Source: Prochlorococcus sp. AG-424-P16 (GTDB lineage Bacteria; Cyanobacteriota; Cyanobacteriia; PCC-6307; Cyanobiaceae). Taken from it: 60,977 nt of DNA. Location: contig QCNI01000006.1 of NCBI GenBank assembly GCA_003213255.1, positions 1 to 60,977 on the forward strand. Direction: 5' to 3'. The notes beneath the pieces were generated by a model. It was not told the origin of the DNA and did not search any database. It saw nothing but the letters and a program-made list of their open reading frames with translations. Each line of letters opens with the position of its first letter. Position 1 is the stretch's first letter. This document shows positions 46,727 through 56,621 of this stretch, piece by piece. A program made the translations under genes and the position numbers.

Positions 46727-47206
46727 ATGCAGTGTCCAACCTGTCAAAACACAGATAGCAGAGTTTTGGAATCAAGATCTGCTGATAGTGGTAAAAGTGT
46801 TCGAAGAAGAAGAGAGTGCTTAAATTGCAGCTTTAGATTTACAACGTATGAAAGAGTGGAAACAATGCCAGTTTCAGTTATAAAAAAAGACGGTGGCAGA
46901 GAATTATTTGATAAGCAAAAATTATTTACTGGCATATCAAGGGCATGCGAAAAGACAAACTTTAGTAGTGAAGCAATTATTAATTTCGTAGATGGAATTG
47001 AATCACAAATTATTCAAGACTCTAATAAAGATATTAAATCTTCACAAATCGGAGAATTAATACTTAAAAATCTTAGAAAAGAAAACGAAGTCGCTTATAT
47101 AAGATACGCCTCAGTTTACAGAAAATTTAATGGGGTAAAAGATTTTATTTCAACCCTTGAATCTCTAAAGGGAAGTTCAAAAAACCAATTAGCATCAATT
47201 TCATAA
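46727..47206 (+). CDS. nrdR: Transcriptional regulator NrdR
   Basis: 159 residues from ATG 46727 (the upstream GTG 46709 is not needed). Zinc ribbon [16 protein letters not shown]...CLNC at the N-terminus, then the ATP-cone ([16 protein letters not shown]). It represses ribonucleotide-reductase genes in response to dATP/ATP. No nrd gene lies nearby; nrdR sits with rpsA in this window. Confidence 0.94.
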   Translation: MQCPTCQNTDSRVLESRSADSGKSVRRRRECLNCSFRFTTYERVETMPVSVIKKDGGRELFDKQKLFTGISRACEKTNFSSEAIINFVDGIESQIIQDSNKDIKSSQIGELILKNLRKENEVAYIRYASVYRKFNGVKDFISTLESLKGSSKNQLASIS

Positions 47207-47286
47207 AATTCAGCATCCTAAAGTGTAGAATACATATCACAAATGTTTTTTGCTATTGGTTTGCAGGCTAGTAGCATTCCTTTCTA

Positions 47287-47301
47287 ACTACCTTAGGTAG
47301 T
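47287..47301. promoter_or_regulatory. Short perfect hairpin before rpsA
   Basis: ACTACC-TTA-GGTAGT (six pairs, three-base loop) lies 15 bases upstream of the rpsA ATG, in the untranslated leader. It could influence translation initiation, in view of the known autoregulation of S1 in bacteria. This is an inference from position only. Confidence 0.35.
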
Positions 47302-47315
47302 CTGCGACACAACAA

Positions 47316-48407
47316 ATGAACGAAAATTCTTCCCAAACCATTAAAGAACTTTCTGAGGATCAAGAAATTAAAAATTCGTCTGAGTTAGATAATGATTCAG
47401 CATCTCAAAATGAGGAAGATTTATCATTTGAGAAGAGCGAAATACCTTCAGCAGATTCTTCATCTAGCAGAACAAATGCAGATTTTGACAACGCAGGATT
47501 CACACAAGAAGAGTTCGCATCACTTTTAGGTAAGTATGACTATAATTTTAAACCTGGCGATCTAGTTAAAGGTACCGTTTTTGCTCTAGAGCCCAAAGGG
47601 GCCATGATAGATATAGGGGCAAAAACAGCTGCTTTTATGCCAGTTCAGGAGGTTTCAATTAATAGAGTTGAAGGACTTAATGATGTTTTACAACCTTCAG
47701 AAAGTAGAGAATTTTTCATAATGAGTGAGGAAAATGAAGATGGCCAATTAGCCCTCTCCATTAGAAGAATTGAATATCAAAGAGCATGGGAAAGGGTTAG
47801 ACAACTTCAAAAAGAAGATGCAACTATATATTCTGAAGTTTTTGCTACAAATAGAGGTGGGGCTCTTGTTAGGGTAGAAGGCTTGAGAGGTTTTATCCCA
47901 GGCTCTCATATAAGTGCTCGAAAAATTAAAGATGACTTAGAAGGTGAATATTTACCTTTAAAATTTCTTGAAGTTGATGAAGAGAGAAATAGATTAGTAC
48001 TAAGTCATAGAAGAGCTTTGGTTGAGAAAAAAATGAACCGACTTGAGGTGGGTGAAGTTGTTGTTGGTTCCGTAAAAGGTATTAAACCTTATGGAGCCTT
48101 TATTGATATTGGTGGAGTAAGTGGTCTATTGCACATTTCTGAAATTAGTCATGAACATATTGAGACTCCTCATAATGTTTTAAATGTGAGTGACCAAATG
48201 AAAGTTATGATAATTGACCTTGATTCAGAAAGAGGGCGAATTTCATTATCTACTAAAGCACTTGAACCTGAACCAGGCGATATGCTAACTGACCCTCAAA
48301 AAGTTTTTAGTAAAGCTGAAGAAATGGCTGCGAAATATAAACAAATGTTATTTGAACAAACTGACGAAAACGAAGAGATCCCAACAGCTTCATCTGAAAA
48401 AGTATAA
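47316..48407 (+). CDS. rpsA: 30S ribosomal protein S1 (short cyanobacterial form)
   Basis: 363 residues: an acidic N-terminal part (1-70), then three S1 repeats beginning near KPGDLVKGTVFALEPKGAMID, then IYSEVFATNRGGALVRVEG and VGEVVVGSVKGIKPYGAF. Proteobacterial S1 has six repeats; three is the usual cyanobacterial number. It binds mRNA at the ribosome. The C-terminal tail is acidic. Lies between nrdR and metK. Confidence 0.93.
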   Translation: MNENSSQTIKELSEDQEIKNSSELDNDSASQNEEDLSFEKSEIPSADSSSSRTNADFDNAGFTQEEFASLLGKYDYNFKPGDLVKGTVFALEPKGAMIDIGAKTAAFMPVQEVSINRVEGLNDVLQPSESREFFIMSEENEDGQLALSIRRIEYQRAWERVRQLQKEDATIYSEVFATNRGGALVRVEGLRGFIPGSHISARKIKDDLEGEYLPLKFLEVDEERNRLVLSHRRALVEKKMNRLEVGEVVVGSVKGIKPYGAFIDIGGVSGLLHISEISHEHIETPHNVLNVSDQMKVMIIDLDSERGRISLSTKALEPEPGDMLTDPQKVFSKAEEMAAKYKQMLFEQTDENEEIPTASSEKV

Positions 48408-48545
48408 CTTCACTTATTTATTTTGTTCAGGAAATATAGGAACTTAAGTCTCATAATCCCTACACAAGTATTTTTTAATTTACAATAATTGATTTGTAAC
48501 GATAATTTAATTTAGGATAATGCCTAATTCCAAAATTATTTGTTA

Positions 48546-49784
48546 ATGAGTGATTTCATTTTCACTTCAGAATCAGTAACTGAAGGTCATCCTGACAAAA
48601 TATGTGATCAAATTAGTGACGCTGTTTTAGATGCTTTATTAACAGAAGATCCAGAAAGCAGAGTTGCATGCGAAACTGTAGTTAATACGGGTCTTTGTTT
48701 ACTTACTGGAGAAATAACTTCAAAAGCAAAAGTCGATTATATAAAACTTGTTAGAAATGTAATTAAAGAAATTGGATATGAAGGCTATAAAGCAGGGGGT
48801 TTTGACGCAAATAGTTGTTCGGTTTTAGTAGCACTTGACGAGCAATCACCAGATATTTCTCAAGGTGTAAATGAAGCAGATGATATTAACGATGATTTAG
48901 AAGATAATACCGGAGCTGGCGACCAAGGCATAATGTTCGGCTATGCATGTGATGAGACGCCTGAATTAATGCCCTTACCGATAAGCTTGGCTCATAGATT
49001 AGCCATTCAACTAGCTAAAGTAAGGCATGAAAACGTACTTAATTATCTACTCCCTGATGGTAAAACTCAAGTAAGCATTGATTACGAAAAAGGTTTACCA
49101 GTCTCTATTAATACAATCTTAATTTCAACTCAACATAAACCTGAGATAGATGGGATAACAAATGAAGAAGAAATTCGTCAAAGAATAAAAGAAGATTTAT
49201 GGAAGCATGTTGTAATTCCTGCTACTGAAGATTTAGAAATCAAACCAAACATTATCAAAACAAGATTTCTAGTGAATCCCACGGGCAAATTTGTCGTAGG
49301 GGGGCCTCAAGGAGATGCCGGACTTACTGGAAGAAAAATTATTGTAGATACTTATGGGGGTTACGCAAGACATGGAGGAGGGGCATTTTCAGGTAAAGAT
49401 CCCACAAAAGTGGATAGATCAGCTGCTTATGCAGCACGTTATGTAGCTAAAAGTATAGTTAAGGCAAAATTAGCAAAAAAGGCAGAAGTACAATTAAGTT
49501 ATGCAATTGGAGTTGCAAAACCGATTTCCATTCTTGTTGAAACTTTTGATACTGGCGTTATTTCACAAGCTAATTTGACTGAGCTCATTAAAAAGTATTT
49601 TGATTTAAGACCGGCAGCAATTATAAAAGAATTTGACCTAAGAAATCTACCCCAAAAAATGGGTGGTAAATTTTTCAGAAAGACTGCATCCTATGGACAT
49701 TTTGGCAGAAGAGATCTTGATCTCCCTTGGGAAAAGGTAGAAGAAAAAGCAGCCAAATTAGCGGAGGCTTCCAAAGTATTTTGA
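48546..49784 (+). CDS. metK: S-adenosylmethionine synthetase
   Basis: 412 residues from ATG 48546. [20 protein letters not shown] at the N-terminus, [18 protein letters not shown] in the loop, and [19 protein letters not shown] near residue 280 are the ATP- and methionine-site motifs. It makes S-adenosylmethionine, whose by-product methylthioadenosine is recycled by mtnP at 60 kb. Upstream spacing of about 140 bases gives space for its own promoter. Confidence 0.97.
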   Translation: MSDFIFTSESVTEGHPDKICDQISDAVLDALLTEDPESRVACETVVNTGLCLLTGEITSKAKVDYIKLVRNVIKEIGYEGYKAGGFDANSCSVLVALDEQSPDISQGVNEADDINDDLEDNTGAGDQGIMFGYACDETPELMPLPISLAHRLAIQLAKVRHENVLNYLLPDGKTQVSIDYEKGLPVSINTILISTQHKPEIDGITNEEEIRQRIKEDLWKHVVIPATEDLEIKPNIIKTRFLVNPTGKFVVGGPQGDAGLTGRKIIVDTYGGYARHGGGAFSGKDPTKVDRSAAYAARYVAKSIVKAKLAKKAEVQLSYAIGVAKPISILVETFDTGVISQANLTELIKKYFDLRPAAIIKEFDLRNLPQKMGGKFFRKTASYGHFGRRDLDLPWEKVEEKAAKLAEASKVF

Positions 49785-49799
49785 TAAAATATTTATTCT

Positions 49800-51029
49800 A
49801 TGCCTAATAATTTTTATGGAGGATTAGATTTTGGAACAAGTGGTGCAAGAATATCAATAATTAATCTTCAAAAAAAATTAGTATATTCAAATTCAGTCCC
49901 TTATTCATGCAGCTTTAAAAATCCAAATTCCTGGATCAATTCTTGTGAAAATCTTTTAGTTAGTTTACCTATCGAGGTAAAAACTAACCTTAATAAATTG
50001 GCTATCTCCGGCACCTCAGGGACTTTAATGCCATCCAATTTACAAGGAGAGCCCTTAGGAGAAGCAATACCTTATGACCAAGCATGTACTGAACATAATA
50101 TCCTTCTTGAATCCTTAGCTTTTGGAGAAGATCATCTTCAAACTCCATACAGTAGTCTTGCTAAAGCATTAAAACTGATAGATGAATATGGGACAAATAT
50201 ACTTCTACGTCATCAATCTGATTGGATCACTGGTTGGTTTTTAAAAGATTGGACTAATGGAGAAGAAGGCAATAATCTAAAACTTGGTTGGGATCTAGAA
50301 AAAGAATCATGGCCAAAAAGTTATCTCAATACTTCATGGCAAAAATGCCTACCTCAAATAGTAAAAAGTGGGAAAATTATTGGACAAGTGAATTTTGACA
50401 TAGCAGAGAGATTTAAATTGAATAAGAAATTAATATTAATTTCAGGCACCACTGACTCTAATGCAAGTTTAATAGCTGCAGGTTTAGGAAAAGAAGATGG
50501 TCTCACAGTTTTAGGAACAACTATTGTAGTTAAAAAAATTATTGATAAACCTATAAAAAAACAAGGAGTTACAAACCATAGAGTAAACGGCCATTGGATA
50601 TGTGGAGGAGCATCAAACGCAGGATGCGGTATCTTGTCTCAGTTGTTCTCTGATTCAGAAATAAAAGAGCTCAGTCGACAGATTAATCCATCGAAAAATA
50701 CTTCTTTAAATCTTTTACCTCTTAATAGTAAAGGAGAGAGATATCCTATTAATAATGCTAATTTAGAGCCAATACTTTATCCAAGGCCAGTAAGCGACTC
50801 ACTTTATTTACATGCATTATTCGAGGGGCTAGCCAAGATCGAATTGAAAGGATGGGAAAAACTAGGCGAACTAACAGGTTCCCTTCCAAAAAAAATTGTT
50901 ACTATTGGTGGAGGTTCAAAAAACCCACAATGGAGAAAAATAAGAGAAAGAATTATCAATATACCAATAGTTTCCTGTAAAAAAACTACTTCATTTGGCA
51001 CTGCCTTAATAGCGATTAATGCAAAATAA
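49800..51029 (+). CDS. FGGY-family carbohydrate kinase
   Basis: 409 residues. The N-terminal phosphate-1 motif is GGLDFGTSGARISI (8-21), and a second ATP motif lies in ILISGTTDSNASLIAAGLG. The adenosine/connect motif VTIGGGSKNPQWRKI is near the C-terminus. It belongs to the ASKHA fold shared by xylulokinase and ribulokinase, but the substrate is unknown; cyanobacterial members often act on pentulose or ribulose sugars. It starts 15 bases after metK and may share its transcript. Confidence 0.85.
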   Translation: MPNNFYGGLDFGTSGARISIINLQKKLVYSNSVPYSCSFKNPNSWINSCENLLVSLPIEVKTNLNKLAISGTSGTLMPSNLQGEPLGEAIPYDQACTEHNILLESLAFGEDHLQTPYSSLAKALKLIDEYGTNILLRHQSDWITGWFLKDWTNGEEGNNLKLGWDLEKESWPKSYLNTSWQKCLPQIVKSGKIIGQVNFDIAERFKLNKKLILISGTTDSNASLIAAGLGKEDGLTVLGTTIVVKKIIDKPIKKQGVTNHRVNGHWICGGASNAGCGILSQLFSDSEIKELSRQINPSKNTSLNLLPLNSKGERYPINNANLEPILYPRPVSDSLYLHALFEGLAKIELKGWEKLGELTGSLPKKIVTIGGGSKNPQWRKIRERIINIPIVSCKKTTSFGTALIAINAK

Positions 51030-51120
51030 TTGTTTTTTGGAATATTTGATGAAGATATAAAATTTTTAATGAAAAGGGTTTCACAAACTACACATCGTAA
51101 TTTAGAGTATATAGGTTAGA

Positions 51121-51193
51121 GCCGGGATAGCTCAGTTGGTAGAGCAGGCGACTGAAAATCGCCGTGTCCCCAGTTCAAATCTGGGTCCTGGCA
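51121..51193 (+). tRNA. trnF: tRNA-Phe (GAA)
   Basis: 73 bases. GCCGGGA pairs with TCCTGGC (one G-T), the anticodon loop CTGAAAA carries GAA, and the T-loop is GTTCAAATC. No encoded CCA. An inverted repeat ending in T follows at 51199-51223. Confidence 0.95.
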
Positions 51194-51198
51194 CCTTT

Positions 51199-51223
51199 AA
51201 AACCCTGTCCTAAACAGGGTTTT
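51199..51223 (+). terminator. Terminator after tRNA-Phe
   Basis: A perfect ten-pair stem AAAACCCTGT / ACAGGGTTTT around the loop CCTAA. The T-run is short, so termination may be incomplete. Confidence 0.7.
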
Positions 51224-51281
51224 ATACTTTGAAATCATCGAGAACTCGTTATTTTTAAGTATTTTTTATACCTTAAAATTT

Positions 51282-51704
51282 TTAGTTTTCCACTCTGCAG
51301 ACTTGACCAATAACACCCAAAATGAGTTTATCTCCATTTGGATCTTGCCAATTAGCTAAATCATTGAAATTACTATTTGCTTCATCTATTGAGACATCAA
51401 CATCTCTAAATGATTTCTCAAAACAATTAATATCCATCGTGTAGAGAATATCCTTAGTAATTTCACTTTTTATTTTGGGAATAAATTTACTCAATACTCT
51501 TACAGAGCCATCCTCATTCCTTTTTATACTTTTCCTATCCCATAACTGCTCTCCGTATTCACTTTTAGGGACTCCAACCCATTCATGAGGCAAAGCTTCT
51601 GATTTTTTTATTGAAATACAAAAAAAAACAATAATCGAGAGGAATAAATTAAGTATATTCCTAAAAAATATTGAATTAACTATATTCTTAGAATTAAGCA
51701 TCAC
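51282..51704 (-). CDS. Exported hypothetical protein (140 aa)
   Basis: 140 residues with a hydrophobic N-terminal segment (about 14-34, a signal peptide ending near KSEA). The mature part is WVGVPKSEYGEQLWDRKSI, then VRVLSKFIPKI, ending with one Cys (VCRVEN) and another in INCFEK. It resembles the surface-adhesin-E-like small lumenal/periplasmic proteins, but I do not claim it. Probably folded in the periplasm or lumen. Confidence 0.55.
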   Translation of the reverse strand: MMLNSKNIVNSIFFRNILNLFLSIIVFFCISIKKSEALPHEWVGVPKSEYGEQLWDRKSIKRNEDGSVRVLSKFIPKIKSEITKDILYTMDINCFEKSFRDVDVSIDEANSNFNDLANWQDPNGDKLILGVIGQVCRVEN

Positions 51705-51846
51705 TACTTATGGAATACAAATTTTTTTTATTAGAAGGAAGTATAAGATTAAAAATTTGTAAAAATTTTTATTGAATAGTATTTCTATTATAGATAGAAT
51801 CAAATATTAAATTAAGAATTTACTTCCAATAAATTTATTAAAAATA

Positions 51847-52479
51847 ATGAATAAAATACAGAAATTTCTCTCAGTAGTTTTTTTTATAGCAATATTTGTA
51901 GTATTGATTTTTTTAATCCAAAATTATGGCATTGAACCTCTAAGGAACAAAATAGAAAGTATGGGGATTTGGGCTCCTTTTGGAATATTCATACTCAGAG
52001 GAGTAAGTATTATTTTACCTGCCCTTCCAAGTTCAGCTTATTCTCTGCTAGCTGGTTCACTACTAGGATTTCAAAAAGGTTACATGACTATAATCTTTTC
52101 TGACATTATTTTTTGCCAAGCTGCTTTCTTTATCGCAAGAAATTATGGTCGGGTTCCTGTACGTAATTTAGTAGGCCCGAAAGCAATGCAAAAGATTGAA
52201 AGTTTTAATCAAAACCAGCTAGAAGAAAATTTCTTTCTTATGACAGGTCTACTAATGACTGGCCTTTTTGATTTTCTAAGCTACGCAATTGGTATTGGAG
52301 GAACTCGCTGGAAAATATTTACTCCTGCATTATTAATAAGTCTTTTAATCAGTGACTCTATACTAGTAGCAGTAGGAGCTGGAGTTAGCCAGGGAGCAGG
52401 ATTATTTCTAGGGATTGCTCTATTGGGAATGTTTGCTTTAGCGACTATTTCAGGATTAGCAAAAAATAAAATGCCTTGA
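51847..52479 (+). CDS. TVP38/TMEM64-family membrane protein
   Basis: 210 residues with five or six hydrophobic segments. LPALPSSAYSLLAGSLLGFQKGYM and the following GRVPVRNLVGPKAMQKI match the SNARE-associated/TVP38 (DedA-like) domain. Members are thought to move lipids or ions across membranes; the exact role is unknown. Plus strand, divergent from the exported protein on its left. Confidence 0.75.
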   Translation: MNKIQKFLSVVFFIAIFVVLIFLIQNYGIEPLRNKIESMGIWAPFGIFILRGVSIILPALPSSAYSLLAGSLLGFQKGYMTIIFSDIIFCQAAFFIARNYGRVPVRNLVGPKAMQKIESFNQNQLEENFFLMTGLLMTGLFDFLSYAIGIGGTRWKIFTPALLISLLISDSILVAVGAGVSQGAGLFLGIALLGMFALATISGLAKNKMP

Positions 52480-52598
52480 TAACAAAACAGTTGATAATTC
52501 TGTAATCAAAGACCAAAGATATGACATTTTCGCAAACAATAACTATATAAATAATGATTCATGCAAGAATAGAAATCGATTAATTTTAAAGTTATTAG

Positions 52599-52778
52599 AT
52601 GACTCCATTTAGACCAACTTCATATGATCGCCCTGGTGAACAAATATCAACTACTCCTTCTGGATTAAAAGTAACTTCTGCAAAGAGATTAATGGTAGAT
52701 TCAATGGTAAGAATGATACAAAAAGCAGAAAACCATTCCGTAGAAGATAAACTTGACGAAGAATCTAACAATAATTAA
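52599..52778 (+). CDS. Small hypothetical protein (59 aa)
   Basis: 59 codons from ATG 52599: [20 protein letters not shown], then a basic helix ([19 protein letters not shown]) and an acidic end. Its last 26 bases overlap the TTG start of cpeS, so translation is likely coupled. A role in phycobiliprotein handling is suggested only by this position. Confidence 0.5.
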   Translation: MTPFRPTSYDRPGEQISTTPSGLKVTSAKRLMVDSMVRMIQKAENHSVEDKLDEESNNN

Positions 52779-53304
52779 TCAATTCATTGATAAAAATATA
52801 GGAGAGTGGAAATCTATTAGAAGTTCTCACACTTTAACTTTTCAGGAATTTGAAAACTCAACTAGTAAAATATATATAAAACATATCAACAAAAAAAATA
52901 AAAAAGTCGTTGAAATTTTTAAAAATTATAAATTCAGTTTAAACCTAGAGAGCATAGCCATTTCTATAAACTGGCAAGCTACTAGTGATTGGGAAGATGA
53001 TTATATGAGTGAGGGAGATGAAACTATTCTGATTTTTTTACCCAAAGATGAAAATTCAGGAACTGTTCTAAGAAATAAAGGTTATACAGAATCCTTTATT
53101 TCATCATCCAATTATTTTGTTGATGAACAAAATAATTTACACATTAAAACTATTTATAAATCAACAGTTTCCGAAGAAAGAATTTCCTTTTTATCCACTC
53201 ATGTAAGATCCAGATTTTCTACTATTAGAAATCTGGAAAATAACTCAGTTATACAGACTTCACATACTTCAGAAATAAGGAATTTAGCTAGTTTAAAAGA
53301 TTGA
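52753..53304 (+). CDS. cpeS: Phycobiliprotein (phycoerythrin) lyase CpeS/CpcS family (TTG start)
   Basis: 183 residues from TTG 52753; no ATG fits before the conserved [15 protein letters not shown]. The lipocalin-like barrel carries the family blocks ([32 protein letters not shown]). It attaches a bilin to a Cys of a phycobiliprotein, here most likely the convergent cpeB, with whose 3' end it overlaps by 17 bases. In high-light Prochlorococcus this lyase and a lone cpeB are relics of the phycobilisome. Confidence 0.82.
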   Translation: MTKNLTIINQFIDKNIGEWKSIRSSHTLTFQEFENSTSKIYIKHINKKNKKVVEIFKNYKFSLNLESIAISINWQATSDWEDDYMSEGDETILIFLPKDENSGTVLRNKGYTESFISSSNYFVDEQNNLHIKTIYKSTVSEERISFLSTHVRSRFSTIRNLENNSVIQTSHTSEIRNLASLKD

Positions 53305-53800
53305 TTATCCTTTCAAATTGAAACTCTGTTTCAGATATTAATTTAGGAAGAAAACCTTTGTCGCCACTCAGATTATTAACTGTTGAATTCAAATCAGAGA
53401 TAGTTGCATCTCGCATTAATTGAAAAACCCTTCTTGCATTTCTTAAAGGTACCCCAAGAGCAAGGTAAGTATTTTTAAGATCCTTCAAACAACTTTTTTC
53501 TAAAACTGATTCGTCATTAGAAATTAAAAGATAAGCAACGATCCTTAGGATTATTTCTCCATCTCTTAAACAAACGGACATCTTGTTAGTTGTATTTAAA
53601 GATACTTTTGAATTAAGTGAATCTTGATTTTCGCAAATCATTGCTGTTACAGCGTCTGCTGCAATTGCATGTGAATTCTTAGTAATTGAGCTTATAGCAT
53701 CTAATCTTGAGTTTGCACTATTAATAAATTCTTTTATATTGCTTAAATCATTTAATTTCTTATCGGCTGACAATAGTTGATTATTCTTTGAAACTGACAT
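53288..53800 (-). CDS. cpeB: Degenerate phycoerythrin beta subunit
   Basis: 170 residues with the phycobilin globin core: [13 protein letters not shown], then [18 protein letters not shown] and [17 protein letters not shown]. Cys77 corresponds to the single conserved bilin site (Cys82 in the usual numbering). The Cys of the 50/61 doubly-linked site is partly lost: the position equivalent to Cys50 is His44 (KNSH), while Cys56 keeps the second one. No Cys remains after residue 104, so the third site is absent. No cpeA lies nearby. It cannot assemble a classical phycobilisome; its role in light sensing or repair is debated. Confidence 0.88.
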   Translation of the reverse strand: MSVSKNNQLLSADKKLNDLSNIKEFINSANSRLDAISSITKNSHAIAADAVTAMICENQDSLNSKVSLNTTNKMSVCLRDGEIILRIVAYLLISNDESVLEKSCLKDLKNTYLALGVPLRNARRVFQLMRDATISDLNSTVNNLSGDKGFLPKLISETEFQFERIINLLN

Positions 53801-53978
53801 TCCTGAAGTAAAAATTTAAAGACCGATCTTTAGAATAATACAAAGATAGTAAAAACAATAAAATTTCAAACTTAACGCAACGCTTCTTAATTAATAACTT
53901 CATTCCAAAGTGATAGTTGAAATAATTTAAATAAAAAATTTTTTTCCGCTAGTATGTAACTACGTTTTTAATAAAGTT

Positions 53979-54185
53979 TTGGATCAACAGGATTTAAAAT
54001 TATCAAAGAAACTTATTTCCTCATACAAAAAGAGATTGGAAAAAGAAATTCTAGACAGAAGTATGAAATTAAAGATGCCTCAAAATAAATTTGAAGAAAT
54101 AATTAATAACAATAATGAACTTATAAATTTAAAAAAAGCGCTAGAAGATCTAGAAACGGAATCTGAATCTCATAGTAAAGTCTGA
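53979..54185 (+). CDS. Small hypothetical coiled protein (68 aa), TTG start
   Basis: 68 residues from TTG 53979, charged and helical throughout (KLISSYKKRLEKEILDR, LINLKKALEDLETESE). It ends 22 bases before the UvrD helicase GTG and is probably co-transcribed. No family recognised. Confidence 0.45.
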   Translation: MDQQDLKLSKKLISSYKKRLEKEILDRSMKLKMPQNKFEEIINNNNELINLKKALEDLETESESHSKV

Positions 54186-54207
54186 TTTTTGAAAAACCCT
54201 TCCAAAA

Positions 54208-56616
54208 GTGCCTCAAACCAACAATTCCCTTTTTAAGTCCCTAAACAATCAACAACTTCAAGCAGTAAAACATGTTTATGGACCACTATTAGTTGTAGCA
54301 GGTGCAGGTAGCGGGAAAACTAAAGCTCTTACACACAGAATTGCAAATCTTATTGAAAATAACTCTATAGATCCCTATAACATTCTCGCAGTCACTTTCA
54401 CTAACAAAGCTGCTAAAGAAATGAAAGCAAGATTAGAGATTCTTCTAGCCCAAGAATTAGCTTTTAATCAATTTGGTCAGCCTTGGACAACTCTCAAAGA
54501 AATTGATCAAAATCAATTAAGGACAAACGTTCACCAAGACAGGCTTCAGAACCTTTGGATAGGTACTTTCCATTCCTTATTTTCAAGACTTCTTAGATAC
54601 GATATTGAAAAATATACTGATCCAGAAGGCCTAAAATGGACAAGGCGATTTTCAATATATGATGAAACAGATTCTCAAACGTTAGTAAAAGAAATTATCA
54701 GTCAAGATATGAATCTTGACCCAAAAAGATATGATCCTAAAAAGATTAAAAGATTAATAAGTAATGCTAAAAATCAATGCTTAACTTCTAATGATCTTTT
54801 AGAAAAAGCAGATAATAATTTTGATAAAACAGTTGCAGAAGCCTACAAGAGATATAGGATTTCGCTCTCAAAAAATAATTCTTTAGACTTTGATGATCTT
54901 CTACTTTTACCTGTTTTCTTATTGAGGCAAAATGATATAGTCAGAGATTACTGGCACAAAAGGTTTAAACATATTTTAGTTGACGAATATCAAGATACCA
55001 ATAGAACACAATATGAACTTATAAAATTAATTACGGCTGGAAATACTGAACCAAAAAAATTTTTCAATTGGCAAGATAGGTCAATTTTTGTAGTTGGGGA
55101 TGCTGATCAAAGTATTTATAGTTTCAGAGCAGCTGACTTCAGAATTTTAATTGGTTTTCAAGAAGATTTTAAACCTTCAGTCAACGACGATACAAAATCA
55201 TCTTTAATTAAATTAGAAGAAAACTATAGGTCATCTTCCAATATCCTTGATGCTGCAAACTCACTAATTGAAAATAACTCTGAAAGAATTGACAAAGTTT
55301 TAAAGGCTACGAAAGAAAAAGGGGAACTTTTAACGTTACTCAGCTGTGATGATGAAATTTCCGAGGCAGAAGCAATTACTAATAAAATAAAATCACTCAA
55401 TAACTATAATCAAAACCCAATTTGGAAAAATTTTGCAATTTTATATCGAACCAGAGCTCAGTCGAGAGTACTAGAAGAATCTCTTGTAAGGTGGCGCATT
55501 CCTTATACAATTTTTGGAGGATTGCGTTTTTATGATAGAAGAGAAATTAAAGATGCAATAGCATATTTGAAAGTTCTTGTTAATTCTTCAGATAACGTTA
55601 GTCTTTTACGAATCATAAATGTTCCTAGAAGAGGGATTGGTAAGACTACTATTCAAAAACTTAATGAACTATCTAATAGGTTAAATATCCCATTATGGGA
55701 GGTTCTCAACGATAAGCAAAGTCTTGAAGAAACAATTGGCAGATCATCAAAAGGAATTAATAAATTTACTGAAATTATGAATGATCTAATGTGTTACCTA
55801 GAAAATGCAGGTCCCGCCCAACTAATACAACTTATATTAGAAAAAAGTGGGTATTTAAGTGACTTGCTCTCTAGTGGGACTGAAGAATCTGAAGATAGAA
55901 GAAATAATTTACAAGAACTAATTAATGCAGCTACTCAATATGAAGAAGAAACAGAAAGTGGAGATGTGGAGGGATTTCTTTCTACAGCAGCCTTAACAAC
56001 TGATAATGATACGAAAAAAAATAATCCTAACTCTGTAACTCTCATGACTCTGCATAATAGTAAAGGTTTAGAATTTCAAAATGTTTTTATCACTGGGCTA
56101 GAACAAGGCCTCTTCCCTAGCCATAGATCAATAGATACTCCCTCACTTCTTGAAGAGGAAAGAAGATTATGCTATGTAGGTATTACTAGAGCTAAAGAGA
56201 GAGTTTTCTTAAGTCATGCCAGAGAAAGAAGATTATGGGGTGGCATGCGTGAAGCAACAATTCCTTCAATATTTCTTTCGGAAATACCTGAAGATTTAAT
56301 GGATGGCGAATTACCACAAACTGGTGGTGCTTCAATTAGAAGAGATTGGCATCTTGATCGTTTAACTAGAGTTGATCGAAACAATCCAAATGAATTTGTT
56401 AACAAACCAATAAATGCAGTAAGGAAATTATATTCAGGTCCCAGTAAAGGGAAAAGCTGGATAGTTGGAGATATGCTAATTCACTCAAAGTTTGGGAAAG
56501 GTGAAATCATACATATTTTTGGGAGTGGGGAAAAAATATCTTTAGCAGTAAAATTTGGTGATAAAGGAAGTAAAATTCTAGATCCCAGATTAGCTCCAAT
56601 TCGTTATGTAAGTTAA
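54208..56616 (+). CDS. uvrD: ATP-dependent DNA helicase UvrD/PcrA (GTG start)
   Basis: 802 residues from GTG 54208. All SF1 motifs are present: LNNQQLQAVKHVYGPLLVVAGAGSGKT with the Walker A (about 31-38), FTNKAAKEMKARL (Ia), VDEYQDTN (II), VVGDADQSIYSFRAAD (III), LEENYRSS (IV), LMTLHNSKGLEFQNVF (V), and VGITRAKERVFLSHA (VI). It unwinds DNA in excision and mismatch repair. The C-terminus has the extra accessory barrel (VGDMLIHSKFGKGEI). A cnd-type start is chosen by the P-Q-T-N-N residues preceding the helicase core. Confidence 0.93.
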   Translation: MPQTNNSLFKSLNNQQLQAVKHVYGPLLVVAGAGSGKTKALTHRIANLIENNSIDPYNILAVTFTNKAAKEMKARLEILLAQELAFNQFGQPWTTLKEIDQNQLRTNVHQDRLQNLWIGTFHSLFSRLLRYDIEKYTDPEGLKWTRRFSIYDETDSQTLVKEIISQDMNLDPKRYDPKKIKRLISNAKNQCLTSNDLLEKADNNFDKTVAEAYKRYRISLSKNNSLDFDDLLLLPVFLLRQNDIVRDYWHKRFKHILVDEYQDTNRTQYELIKLITAGNTEPKKFFNWQDRSIFVVGDADQSIYSFRAADFRILIGFQEDFKPSVNDDTKSSLIKLEENYRSSSNILDAANSLIENNSERIDKVLKATKEKGELLTLLSCDDEISEAEAITNKIKSLNNYNQNPIWKNFAILYRTRAQSRVLEESLVRWRIPYTIFGGLRFYDRREIKDAIAYLKVLVNSSDNVSLLRIINVPRRGIGKTTIQKLNELSNRLNIPLWEVLNDKQSLEETIGRSSKGINKFTEIMNDLMCYLENAGPAQLIQLILEKSGYLSDLLSSGTEESEDRRNNLQELINAATQYEEETESGDVEGFLSTAALTTDNDTKKNNPNSVTLMTLHNSKGLEFQNVFITGLEQGLFPSHRSIDTPSLLEEERRLCYVGITRAKERVFLSHARERRLWGGMREATIPSIFLSEIPEDLMDGELPQTGGASIRRDWHLDRLTRVDRNNPNEFVNKPINAVRKLYSGPSKGKSWIVGDMLIHSKFGKGEIIHIFGSGEKISLAVKFGDKGSKILDPRLAPIRYVS

Positions 56617-56621
56617 AACTC

